Source: Aplectana chamaeleonis
Taxonomy: Eukaryota; Nematoda; Chromadorea; Rhabditida; Cosmocercidae
Direction: 5' to 3'
Assembly: GCA_029168955.1 (NCBI GenBank)
Contig: JAPDOI010001055.1
Coordinates: forward strand, 124,001-188,000
Length of the DNA: 64,000 nt
Shown here: positions 12,697-23,327 of the stretch, in pieces
Position numbering within the stretch: the first letter of the stretch is position 1
Layout of the letters: every line of letters starts with the position of its first letter
Translations under genes and position numbers: made by a program
The notes under the pieces: model-generated
Databases searched by the model: none
What the model saw: the letters and a program-made list of their open reading frames with translations, nothing else
What the model was told of the DNA's origin: nothing

Positions 12697-12907
12697 GGCA
12701 CTATCCTAGACGGGGGGGGGGCACTCAAGATTCAAGTCAGAAATGAAATGAACGACCGATCTGTAACGCTATCAATCGAAGTATTTGTACAGAACTTCAT
12801 CAACAACAATGATTGATAGCAGCATCAAACATCTTTTATCAGGTTTTCCATTCATTTTCACGAGCGAATCGTAGGTGCATCCCCCCCTCCCCCGTCTATG
12901 ATAGTCC
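12697..12907. mobile_element. hAT-type MITE in array B (copy 5)
   Basis: Near-identical to copies 3 and 4; differs mainly in the length of the G and C tracts next to the ends. Confidence 0.8.
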
Positions 12908-13252
12908 AAAAAGTGCTTCGGGTTTCTGATGACGTCATCGGGACGTCGTGAAAAGTGCTTCAGGCTTCCGATGACGTCATCGGGACGTCGTGAAAAATGC
13001 TTCGGGCTTCTGATGACGTCATCGGGACGTCGTGAAAAAAGCTTCGGGCTTCTGATGACGTTATCGGGACGTCCTGAAAAGTGATTCGGACTCCTGATGA
13101 CGTCATCAGGACGTCGTCAGAAGTGCTTCGGGCTCCTGATGGCGTCATCAGGACATCGTCAGAAGTGCTTCGGGCTCCTGATGACGTCATCGGGACATCG
13201 TGAAAAGTGCTTCGGGTTCCTGATGACGTCATCAGTACGTCGTGAAAAGTGC

Positions 13253-13463
13253 GGCACTATCCTAGACGGGGGGGGGCACTCAAGATTCAAGTCAGAAATG
13301 AAATGAACGACCGATCTGTAACGCTATCAATCGAAGTATTTGTACAGAACTTCATCAACAACAATGATTGATAGCAGCATCAAACATCTTTTATCAGGTT
13401 TTCCATTCATTTTCACGAGCGAATCGTAGGTGCATCCCCCCCTCCCCCGTCTATGATAGTCCA
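13253..13463. mobile_element. hAT-type MITE in array B (copy 6)
   Basis: Same as copies 3-5, same monomer position. Confidence 0.8.
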
Positions 13464-13723
13464 AAAAGTGCTTCGGGCTTCTGATGACGTCATCGGGACG
13501 TCGTGAAAAAAGCTTCGGGCTTCTGATGACGTTATCGGGACGTCCTGAAAAGTGATTCGGACTCCTGATGACGTCATCAGGACGTCGTCAGAAGTGCTTC
13601 GGGCTCCTGATGGCGTCATCAGGACATCGTCGGAAGTGCTTCGGGCTCCTGATGACGTCATCGGGACATCGTGAAAAGTGCTTCGGGTTCCTGATGACGT
13701 CATCAGTACGTCGTGAAAAGTGC

Positions 13724-13930
13724 GGCACTATCCTAGACGGGGGGGGGGGCACTCAAGATTCAAGTCAGAAATGAAATGAACGACCGATCTGTAACGCTAT
13801 CAATCGAAGTATTTGTACAGAACTTCATCAACAACAATGATTGATAGCAGCATCAAACATCTTTTATCAGGTTTTCCATTCATTTTCACGAGCGAATCGT
13901 AGGTGCCACCCCCCCGTCTATGATAGTCCA
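13724..13930. mobile_element. hAT-type MITE in array B (copy 7)
   Basis: Same as copies 3-6, with a shorter C tract before the right end. Confidence 0.8.
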
Positions 13931-14452
13931 AAAAGTGCTTCGGGCTTCTGGTGACGTCATCGGGACGTCGTGAAAAGTGCTTCAGGCTTCTGATGACGTC
14001 ATCGGGACGTCGTGGAAACCCGGAGAGTGGGCAGGTGCTCGGGGCCCCTTTGCTGGTCACCCGAGAAATTGTGCAGGACACCCCGTAGAGTGATTAGGAG
14101 TCCCGGACCAGTCACTGGTCATCCGGAAAATTGTGCAGGTTATCCAAAAGAATGAGCAAGAGTCTTGAGCTTTGCGCTAGCCGTCTGAGATAGTGTGCTG
14201 GATGCATCGGAATTTGCGAAGGAGTCTGAGAACAATTTGCAAAACTTTTTTAAAAGTGTGCTGATGACAAACATAGCGTGCAGAAAGCTTGAGATAATAT
14301 GTAGGTCATGTCGCCAGGCTGCTTTTCAGTTTCGTAACGCGCTTAGGCTATTCACACAACCCCATTTTGAGTGTTCCCTCATTCTTTTTCACCAGCCTAC
14401 TGGTTTTTTCTGCAATAAATGGTACTTGCTTATCAGCATCTGAATTCAAAAA

Positions 14453-15132
14453 CCAATTCCTGAAAGTTTAGGTTCCTGGCAAAAGTAAAGATTTGGCATG
14501 GCCATTTTTTCGAAAAATTAGAAATATACTCAGTTAAAAGGGGAAGGTAAAGAAAAATGAAAAAAGGTTTTGAAATATTCCTGAGAACGATTTGGCCTAG
14601 AATGATTTGATTTTCGGGAAATGTAATGAAATAGTTGAAAGTATGATTTGGCGGTCGAGTTTGAACCAACTATTTACAAGAGTTGTGCGAAACGAGAGAT
14701 CGCATTGTATGAGCTTATCCGTAGAACATATCAAAGCAAAATCACGCGTGATATGAAACAAACACTTGATTTTACTTCACTTAATACGTGAAGACCGTGG
14801 CATTCCAGCTCACAAACGAGCTTTTACTGCTTGCCTTATCACGCGTGATTTTGCTTTGATATGTTCTACGGATAAGCTCATACAATGCGATCTCTCGTTT
14901 CGCACAACTCTTGTAAATAGTTGGTTCAAACTGGACTGCCAAATCATACTTTCAACTATTTCATTACATTTCCTAAAAATCAAATTATTCTACGCCAAAT
15001 CGTTCTCAGGAATATTTCAAAACCTTTTTTCATTTTTCTTTACCTTCCCCTTTTAACTGAGTATATTTCTAATTTTTCGAAAAAATGGCCATGCCAAATC
15101 TTTACTTTTGCCAGAAATTAAACTTTCAGGAA
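14453..15132. repeat. Palindromic 5' terminus of the second hairpin-ended element
   Basis: Arm 14453-14752 is repeated inverted at 14838-15132 with few mismatches. The inner ends of both arms finish in the small palindrome ATCACGCGTGAT. Spacer about 85 bp. Confidence 0.9.
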
Positions 15133-15208
15133 TTTCATTTATTTTTCTGAAGGTTCCCTTTTTAACATGATTTATGCCTGATGGTGTTAATTCAAAGTAA
15201 ACCAACTG

Positions 15209-18170
15209 ATGCCCTGCCCCCTCCCCTTCTATGACGTCGTGCACACTCCCACTGATGTCCCGCACACTTTCTACGGCGTCCGGCGCACTCTCATTTGGGT
15301 CCCACACACTTTCTGTGGCGTCCGACGCATTTCCACTTGGGTCTCACACACTTTCTTCGGTGTCCGGCGCACTCTCATTTGGATCCCACACACTTTCTAC
15401 GGCGTCCCGCGCACCCTCATTTGGGTCCCATACATTTTCTACGGCGTCCCGCGCACCCTCATTTGGGTCCCCCACACTTTCCGTGGCGTCCGGCGCACTT
15501 CCACTTGGGTTCCGGCCATTTTATACGGGGCCAGGCGCAGATCCGCTTGGGACCCGCACACTTTCTACGGCGTCCGACGCACTTCCACTTGGGTCCCACA
15601 CACTTTCTTCGGTGTCCGGCGCACTCTCATTTGGATCCCACACACTTTCTACGGCGTCCCGCGCACCCTCATTTGGGTCCCCCACACTTTCCGTGGCGTC
15701 CAGCGCACTTCCACTTGGGTACCGCACATTTTATACGGGGCCCGGCGCAGATCCGCTTGGAACCCGCACACTTTCTACGGCGTCCGACGCACTTCCACTT
15801 GGGTCCCACACACTTTCTTCGGTGTCCGGCGCACTCTCATTTGGATCCCACACACTTTCTACGGCGTCCCGCGCACCCTCATTTGGATCCCACACACTTT
15901 CTGTGGCGTCCGACGCATTTCCACTTGGGTCTCACACACTTTCTTCGGTGTCCGGCGCACTCTCATTTGGATCCCACACACTTTCTACGGCGTCCCGCGC
16001 ACCCTCATTTGGGTCCCATACATTTTCTACGGCGTCCCGCGCACCCTCATTTGGGTCCCCCACACTTTCCGTGGCGTCCGGCGCACTTCCACTTGGGTAC
16101 CGCACATTTTATACGGGGCCCGGCGCAGATCCGCTTGGGACCCGCACACTTTCTACGGCGTCCGACGCACTTCCACTTGGGTCCCACACACTTTCTTCGG
16201 TGTCCGGCGCACTCTCATTTGGATCCCACACACTTTCTACGGCGTCCCGCGCACCCTCATTTGGGTCCCCCACACTTTCCGTGGCGTCCCGGGCACTTCC
16301 ACTTGGGTACCGCACATTTTATACGGGGCCCGGCGCAGATCCGCGGAACCCGCACACTTTCTACGGCGTCCGACGCACTTCCATGGGTCCCACACACTTT
16401 CTTCGGTGTCCCGCGCACCCTCATTTGGGTCCCCCACACTTTCCGTGGCGTCCAGCGCACTTCCACTTGGGTCCCACACACTTTCTTCGGTGTCCGGCGC
16501 ATTCTCATTTGGATCCCACACACTTTCTACGGCGTCCCGCGCACCCTCATTTGGGTCCCAATAACTTTTTACGGCGTTCTGCGCACACGCATTTGGGTCC
16601 CCCACACTTTCCGTGGCGTCCAGCGCACTTCCACTTGGGTACCGCACATTTTATACGGGGCCCGGCGCAGATCCGCTTGGAACCCGCACACTTTCTACGG
16701 CGTCCGACGCACTTCCACTTGGGTCCCACACACTTTCTTCGGTGTCCGGCGCACTCTCATTTGGGTCCCCCACACTTTCCGTGGCGTCCAGCGCACTTCC
16801 ACTTGGGTACCGCACATTTTATACGGGGCCCGGCGCAGATCCGCTTGGAACCCGCACACTTTCTACGGCGTCCGACGCACTTCCACTTGGGTCCCACACA
16901 CTTTCTTCGGTGTCCGGCGCACTCTCATTTGGATCCCACACACTTTCTACGGCGTCCCGCGCACCCTCATTTGGGTCCCAATAACTTTTTACGGCGTTCT
17001 GCGCACACGCATTTGGGTCCCCCACACTTTCCGTGGCGTCCAGCGCACTTCCACTTGGGTACCGCACATTTTATACGGGGCCCGGCGCAGATCCGCTTGG
17101 AACCCGCACACTTTCTACGGCGTCCGACGCACTTCCACTTGGGTCCCACACACTTTCTTCGGTGTCCGGCGCACTCTCATTTGGATCCCACACACTTTCT
17201 ACGGCGTCCCGCGCACCCTCATTTGGGTCCCAATAACTTTTACGGCGTTCTGCGCACACGCATTTGGGTCCCCACACTTTCCGTGGCGTCCAGCGCACTT
17301 CCACTTGGGTACCGCACATTTTATACGGGGCCCGGCGCAGATCCGCTTGAACCCGCACACTTTCTACGGCGTCCGACGCACTTCCACTCTGGGTCCCACA
17401 CACTTTCTTCGGTGTCCGGCGCACTCTCATTTGGATCCCACACACTTTCTACGGCGTCCCGCGCACCCTCATTTGGGTCCCCACACTTTCCGTGGCGTCC
17501 AGCGCACTTCCACTTGGGTACCGCACATTTTATACGGGGCCCGGCGCAGATCCGCGGAACCCGCACACTTTCTACGGCGTCCGACGCACTTCCACTTGGG
17601 TCCCACACACTTTCTTCGGTGTCCGGCGCACTCTCATTTGGATCCCACACACTTTCTACGGCGTCCCGCGCACCTCATTGGGTCCCCACACTTTCCGTGG
17701 CGTCCAGCGCACTTCCATGGGTACCGCACATTTTATACGGGGCCCGGCGCAGATCCCGCTTGGAACCCGCACACTTTCTACGGCGTCCGACGCACTTCCA
17801 TGGGTCCCACACACTTTCTTCGGTGTCCGGCGCACTCTCATTTGGATCCCACACACTTTCTACGGCGTCCCGCGCACCCTCATTTGGGTCCCAATAACTT
17901 TTACGGCGTTCTGCGCACACGCATTTGGGTCCCCACACTTTCCGTGGCGTCCAGCGCACTTCCACTTGGGTACCGCACATTTTATACGGGGCCCGGCGCA
18001 GATCCGCTTGGGTCCCGCACACTTTCTACGGCGTCCGACGCACTGTTATTTGGGTCCCACACATTTTCTACCGCGTCCTGAGCACTCTCGTTTGGGTCCC
18101 ACACGCTTTCTACGGCGTCCGACGCCCTCCTGCTGGGGTTCCGCACACTATCTACGGCGTTCTGTGGCGC
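15209..18170. repeat. Second 42-bp satellite, higher-order array
   Basis: About 70 monomers of 42 bp built on CACACTTTCTACGGCGTCC...GCGCACTYYCAYTTGGGT. At least six variants follow in a recurring order (for example one containing TTTTATACGGGGCCCGGC), giving ~250-294-bp higher-order units. Several monomers near 17.2-17.8 kb have 1-bp losses. All three plus frames are open for long distances because the period is 14 codons with few stop triplets; no frame is favoured, so I do not call a protein. Confidence 0.93.
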
Positions 18171-18326
18171 ACTTCTGATTCACTCCGTGCCGCGTTCCAA
18201 AAAGTACTTCCGAGATCCTGCCGTATTAATTGAAGCGTTGCCCCGTCAAATCCTGAGCAAAAGCCTATCAGTAACGGTGTTTATTTCACTAGTTCATTTT
18301 TTACGAATAAGTAAACGTCGGATGGT

Positions 18327-18641
18327 TTATAATAACATGTTTACGTGTTTTTGTCTTTCCTGACCCTTGATTTTGAGGTTCCACAAAAATTGAGCCACCA
18401 ACTTCAAATTTTGACAGGAGCTAGGTGCAATCATAACCAACTTCCTGGCCAAAAATGAGCTCTCTAGCTCAACGATAAGTGGTCCAACAAGATCGTGAAC
18501 ACCAACTGAATAAAAAAAAGGAGATGAACCCTTTTTTCGACCAAATTCACGTGGTTTTGACAACTTTTCTCGAATCTCAGGTAACCATTCCGGACCATTT
18601 TTTGAGCAGTTATTCAGCTTACTGAAGTATATTGACTGCAA
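18327..18641 (-). CDS. Uncharacterised 104-residue open frame in second hairpin-ended element
   Basis: An ATG-to-stop minus frame in the only non-repetitive internal part of the element. Residues are mixed and not low-complexity (a basic stretch, then LVGPLIVELESSFLAR and VAQFLWNLKIKGQ). I do not recognise a family. It could be a captured host exon, since Helitron-like elements pick up such pieces, or chance. No splice or promoter evidence. Confidence 0.2.
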   Translation of the reverse strand: MQSIYFSKLNNCSKNGPEWLPEIREKLSKPREFGRKKGSSPFFYSVGVHDLVGPLIVELESSFLARKLVMIAPSSCQNLKLVAQFLWNLKIKGQERQKHVNMLL

Positions 18642-18722
18642 AAAGAACGGTCCTCCTACGTTTACTCTGGACCCTGATACTGAGATCAGGGGGTTGCGCG
18701 ATGGCGAATCAAAGCCAAATCT

Positions 18723-18743
18723 GGTGAGCGCTTCGCGCTCACC
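18723..18743 (+). other. 3' terminal hairpin of the second hairpin-ended element
   Basis: 8-bp stem GGTGAGCG/CGCTCACC with loop CTTCG, a few bases before the insertion junction. Different sequence from the CTCCAGCCGC hairpin but the same position in the element and the same CGCTTCGCG core. Confidence 0.75.
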
Positions 18744-18913
18744 ACAATTGTTAGAGCTATCTCCATTCGCAGCTCAGCAGAGCTTTTTCATATCAAATTC
18801 ATGGAATCGAAGCGACTGTTTTGCGAAGGAATGGGGCGGCGGAAACGAAATAATGAGTATGGAAAACTGCTTTGTTCCACTAATGTGAAAGTGTCAAAAC
18901 GGAATGGAAGGTA

Positions 18914-19197
18914 AAGGTGGGTCCGAATGAGAATGGCGGCCCATGCGGCTGGCGTGCTTGGCAGGCGACCGTCGCGTTCGCCGCTCTCGGACGAGCATGC
19001 GAAAAGTCCCCATCGCCATCGACTACGAACGGGATGGCACCGGCTGGCAGCAAGCACTGCGCCGATCAATCTCTGCAGACGGTGGGAGAGGGGACGGACG
19101 TCGTTGAAATCCAACACTCGTCCGAAGGCGGCACATGCGACGGCCGCCTGCCAAGCACGCCGGCCGCGTGGGCCGCCATTCTCATTCGGGCTCATTT
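18914..19197. mobile_element. TA-flanked MITE with long inverted arms
   Basis: Flanked by TA (18912-18913 and 19198-19199). Copy A has the empty site with a single TA at the equivalent place (GGAAGGTAGTTTC, ~8142-8154). Arms of ~75 bp share CCGAATGAGAATGGCGGCC. GC-rich, 284 bp, non-coding. TA duplication suggests Tc1/mariner mobilisation. Confidence 0.88.
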
Positions 19198-19700
19198 TAG
19201 TTTCTGACTGTGCAGGTTTTGAGTTATGTAGTTTCATTCGCAAGCGAAGAACTGCGGACAGATTGTGCATCCGGCTGTGGGCCAGCAGGCTTTCATGATT
19301 ATCGACCTGGCTGGCTACGTCTGAGCGACCAACTGTCACCGGGGCCTAAGGCCCCTGTCAGAGTTGGTTGAGAAAATCACCGTGGCCGACCCGTTCGATA
19401 AGTATGAAAAACATGAAGGTTGCATATAACACCCGGTGTAGCCAGCTGTGGCTGACGCGATCAATATGGATGAATTATGTGGAACGATATCATTGATATC
19501 ATTCGTTTCTTAGCTATTATCATGTGAACATCGATCTTGTCAGCTACATCGGGTGATTTTTCTGAGATAGTTATATAACAGTTTGGGTGATTGATTCTTG
19601 TGACCACAGAAAGAGGACTGATCTAACGGGAGATGAAGAGGTTTTTGTTCGAAATTCTTGCATGGGATATTACTACGTAATATCAAGAAAAAGTGAACAA

Positions 19701-20142
19701 TTCTGTAAAAAAGGGGTCTCCCAAGCAAAAGTGGTTTGGTTCGCGTTACAAACGTTTCAACAAAAAAGGAACAATAGGAAAGTGGAATGAGAAGAGTGTA
19801 GAAAAAAATGAACAATATTCTCTGAAAACTCTTTTCTTTGTCGAAACTTCTAAACAGCGGAAACAAACCGTTGCGGTTCTCTATGAGGAAGCGCTTTTGT
19901 CTCCATAGAGGACTTTGATTATGTGAGTGCCGATAAAATATGTATATATCGCTTCCTCATACAGAACCGCAACGGTTTGTTTCCGCTGTTTAGAAGTTTC
20001 GACAAAGAAAAGAGTTTTTAGAGAATATTGTTCATTTTTTTCTACACTTTTCTCATTCCACTTTCCTATTGTTCCTTTTTTGTTGAAACGTTTGTAACGC
20101 GAACCAAACCACTTTTGCTTGGGAGACCCCTTTTTTACAGAA
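19701..20142. repeat. Palindromic 5' terminus of Helitron-like copy B
   Basis: Arms ~19701-19894 and ~19949-20142 are inverted copies; equivalent to 8646-9152 in copy A. Confidence 0.85.
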
Positions 20143-23012
20143 TATAATTTGTATTTGTCCATTTTGTGAGAAAATTCTTTTGGAGGGTCGCATGACTCTC
20201 CTCGTAGGAAGTTCAAGAGAGGTCCATACTCTGATTGCTCTTGACTTTTCCTTATATCGTCGGCAGACGGCAGTGAACACGATTGGATTGACAATATCGG
20301 GTAGCGACTAAGAAAATCACATAACGTGTTGTGCTTTCCTGCACGATATTCGATTGTGAGGTCATAGGCTTGAATCGAAATCTGATATTTAGCCAATCGA
20401 CCCACTAGGTCTGATCGATGCATTAGTGATTTAAGTGGGGCATGATCAGTAACTAGTTTGATACGCGCATGTGCCACGTATGGATAAAATTGCTGGAGAG
20501 CAAAAACAATGGCTAACGCTTCTAATTCAATCACTGCGTAGTTCTTTTCATGTTTGTTGAGAGAACGGCTACAGTATGCAATTGGTCGATCCGCGTTGGT
20601 TACTTGCTCTGTTTGTAATAAACAAGCACCTAAACCTAGTGTGGATGCGTCCGTATGAATTACGTAAGGTTTGCCAAGTTTGGGTGATACTAGCAAAGGA
20701 GCTTGAGTTAGTGCTTGCTTTAGCTGATCAAAAGCTTGTGTATGGGCTTTGGTCCATTCAAAAGTGGAATTTTTCTGCAGTAAATTATTTAGTGGAGTTG
20801 CTATTATTGCAAATCTAGGTATGAATCTACGGAAGTATGAAGCTGAACCTAGAAACGATTTAACAGCTTTTTGATCTGTAGGCTGCGGAATTTTTGTGAT
20901 ACTCGCGATTTTGCTCGGATTTGGTCGAGTACCATGTTTGCTAATTAGCACACCTAAATATTGCACTTCGGTTTGAAAGAATGAACATTTTTCTGGAGTT
21001 AATTTCATCCCAAAGGATTGAATTCGTTGAAAAATTTCCTCCAAATCAGACAAGTGAGCGTCAAGAGAAGTGCTAGCGACAATAATGTCGTCGATATATG
21101 CAAAACAGCATGATTTCAGTTCTCGAATCAAGCTATTAGCGACTCTCTGAAAAGTGGCTGGTGCTCCTTTCAGCCCTTGTGCCATCACAGTAAACTGAAA
21201 TAGTCCCAGAAAAGATGAAAACGCCGTTCGTTCCCGATGTTTCTTTTCTAGGGGGATTTGAAAAAAACCACTCTTGAAATCCAATGTGGAGTAAATTTCT
21301 TTCCCACTGACTAAATCAATTATATCTTGAATGTGTGGCAAACAATATGTTTCATTTTCGGTTATCGAATTTATCCGCCGATAATCCACTGTAAAACGCC
21401 ATTGATCTTTATCGGATCCCTTTTTTACTAAAACAATTGGAGATGCAAATTTGCTTGTACTCGGTTCGATGATTCGAGTACGAAGCATTTCTTTGATTTG
21501 ACGTTGAATTTCTTTACGTTTTTCCAATGGCACTCTATAGGGTTTTTGTTGTGGTATCTTAGAGTGGGGTATAAAATTTATACGGTGAGTTATAGTTCCA
21601 TTGTACCTTCCTAGGTTTCCATCCGTACCTACAAAACAGTTCTTGTAAGAATACAAAAGGTTTTTGAATTTGGTAAGGTAAGTGGGGTTCAAAATAGAAG
21701 TATTTAGATTAACTTTTTGTGTGAGAGATGATTGGGACTCCGGATTTGCAAAACAAGGCATATTTCTACTAATATCAGCTTCAGGAGGAATGTAGTCAAC
21801 CGCTTCCTGAAGAGATGAAACGCTATTATTAGAGAGAGTTTCTTGTGGGTGAATTGCAAAAATCTTATCCCATTTGCAATCGATACCTACGAATGTTGTC
21901 GTGGTGATTTTCATTCCTTGCTGAAGTGGAATTGAGTTTTCAGTTGAATTTAAAATTCGTAGTATAACAGTTCCGTTTATACCTGGGCATGTTAGGGTTT
22001 TCCCTATACAAGTTCCCATAGGTAAATTGATATTAAAATCATCGCAAACAAACATTTCCCAGTCCGAAGGTATAGATAGATTTATAGTTCCCAATACAAC
22101 GTTATCAGAGTTTGGTGGTAAAGTAGTCGATTTGAGCAAAAATACATCAAAAAGGAGATTATCAGATTGTTCGTGCGAGTTTATGAATGGGATTGGTGTA
22201 TCATCAAAAAGTATTTGTTTTTCCGAAAAATCTATGGTAATTTTGGAAGAAAATTTATTAATTACGTCGTTTCCGATTATAAAATCTGATGAGCATTGAT
22301 TATCTGACACAACTAAACAGATAATTTGGCAAGTTTTGTTTCCTATTGTTAAAGAGACATGGGCTTGTCCATCGAATTTGATTAGTGTGCCATTAGCTGT
22401 AGTTCCTGCCGAAATTTTCGTGGGCCGAACTTTAGTTTTGATCTTATTAGCTACAGATTTGTTGATGATGGTCAATGCTGAACCAGTGTCAAATAGAGCA
22501 ATAAAAGAAGTGTTATTGAGTTTAGTAGGTACAAAAATCATTGACGAATTGCTTTGATGTTGTATTGAGGAAACTTTTGGAAGAAAATTGACGTATGGTT
22601 TTGAAGGAATTATAAATTCGGAATTATATTTAGTTTTTGTATTGTTTTTTGAGGTTGGGATTGATTGAGAAATATTGTTATCACTAGGGATGATGGTAAT
22701 ATTTTGTTGTTTAGGTGGTTCCTGATTTTTGTTTGGTGACTGATTTTTTAGTAACGTGTCTAAAGCTATAGTGGAAGATGCAGAATACTTCTTTTCTTTA
22801 CCCCTAGTAGAAAATTTATTAATGAATGGTTTGAATATAAACGTGAATAGAAAAGCTTTCAGCAAGTGTGAATTACAATAAATACAAGTAGGAAAAACAA
22901 GCAAAATTAAAATTATCGTTAAAATAACTAAAACATTGATGATCTTGTATGTCGGATGACATAGATTCAAGATATTCCAAAGTACCAGCGACTTTCTCTT
23001 GTATATTGTCAT
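20143..23012 (-). pseudogene. Ty3/gypsy-1 protease, reverse transcriptase and RNase H
   Basis: About 956 residues of uninterrupted minus frame before it runs into Helitron-like copy B. An N-terminal hydrophobic segment lies at ~residues 24-45. The retroviral-type aspartic protease has its DTGS active site at ~175-178. RT spans ~490-700, with the FTVDYRRIN region, LDFKSGFFQIPL and the catalytic YIDD at ~639-642. RNase H starts at ~785 (TDAS) with later conserved acidic residues in YAVIELEALA and LVTDHAPL. Domain order and sequence are those of Ty3/gypsy (Metaviridae) Pol. Broken only by insertion; the integrase continues at 9508 and 4892. Confidence 0.92.
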
Positions 23013-23327
23013 CTGGAGAATAAAAGTTAGTTTTGCTTGTCGGTGATTCGGTTTTGTAAATGTTGTTTATGGTATTAAGTCTATTTTTGATCATAAAAAT
23101 ATCATTTTTAATTTGCGAAAGATCGGAATGGAATATGGGAGGGGCATTGAAAACAAAATTTTGAGAGGTGGTCTCTTTTGGTAGATTAATGTGGATGTGG
23201 GAAACTTGCGTAATTCCACTCGGGGATTTATAATGATTATTTCCATCATTATAAATTCCGTAGGGTAGATGACCACAATCTGCGGGCGGGCTAGATGTTG
23301 TTAAATCGCGGAAAATACATTTTGTGT
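22881..23327 (-). pseudogene. Ty3/gypsy-1 upstream open frame ending at a membrane-spanning segment
   Basis: A minus frame open from ~23327 to ~22875 overlaps the start of the Pol frame in another phase. It contains several Cys and Asn-X-Ser/Thr sites and a helical stretch (KEKVAGT-like, LEYLESMSSDIQ). Moving by one base near 22950 would join it to the hydrophobic segment of the Pol frame. A Cys-containing ectodomain, then a membrane anchor, then a basic tail would resemble an Env C-terminus, but its place before protease is unusual. I see no gag with CCHC knuckles upstream. Identity uncertain; it could be a rearranged element. Confidence 0.4.

Larger units (their letters stand above)
9880..14012. 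repeat. 42-bp minisatellite array B with higher-order structure
   Basis: About 70 monomers related to array A but with more variants (ATCAGGACGTCGTCAGAAG, ATCTGGACATCGTGAAAAA). Five MITE copies divide it. A block of ~8 monomers plus MITE is repeated at ~10690, 11240, 12535, 13020 and 13470, and 9930-10900 is repeated at 11790-12690, so growth occurred by segmental tandem duplication as well as monomer amplification. Confidence 0.93.
14457..18747 (+). mobile_element. Second hairpin-ended element with its own 42-bp satellite
   Basis: Interrupts the backbone of copy B where copy A is continuous (CAAAAACAAATTGTTAGA). Flanks share CAATT, or the element starts at TTCCTGAAAG after an A. Order: ~680-bp palindrome (14453-15132), ~3 kb of 42-bp satellite (15209-18170), ~550 bp of single-copy sequence, and a terminal hairpin (18723-18743). 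No homology to copies A and B was seen apart from this shared plan and a similar 5' tip (TTC-TG-AAA). Non-autonomous; Helitron-like class inferred. Confidence 0.65.
9509..20142 (-). mobile_element. Hairpin-ended Helitron-like element, copy B (with nested insertions)
   Basis: Same termini and backbone as copy A. Its hairpin end is at 9512-9534 and its palindromic 5' end at 19701-20142. It sits between the RNase H and integrase parts of gypsy-1, and the gypsy frame rejoins when it is removed, with only a single shared base at the junction (insertion at an A/T step). The minisatellite is much longer than in copy A (~4.1 kb), and the backbone is interrupted by a second hairpin-ended element (14457-18747) and a TA-flanked MITE (18914-19197). 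Copy A provides the empty site for both. Confidence 0.7.

Noticed and set aside
5285..14012. CRISPR-like array
   Set aside because: Monomers are contiguous without unique spacers, and the context is eukaryotic.
15209..18178. Very long open frames (up to 928 residues) over the second satellite
   Set aside because: All three plus frames are open because the repeat is 42 bp with few stop triplets; 1-bp losses shift frames freely, and no frame shows domain content or a preferred start.
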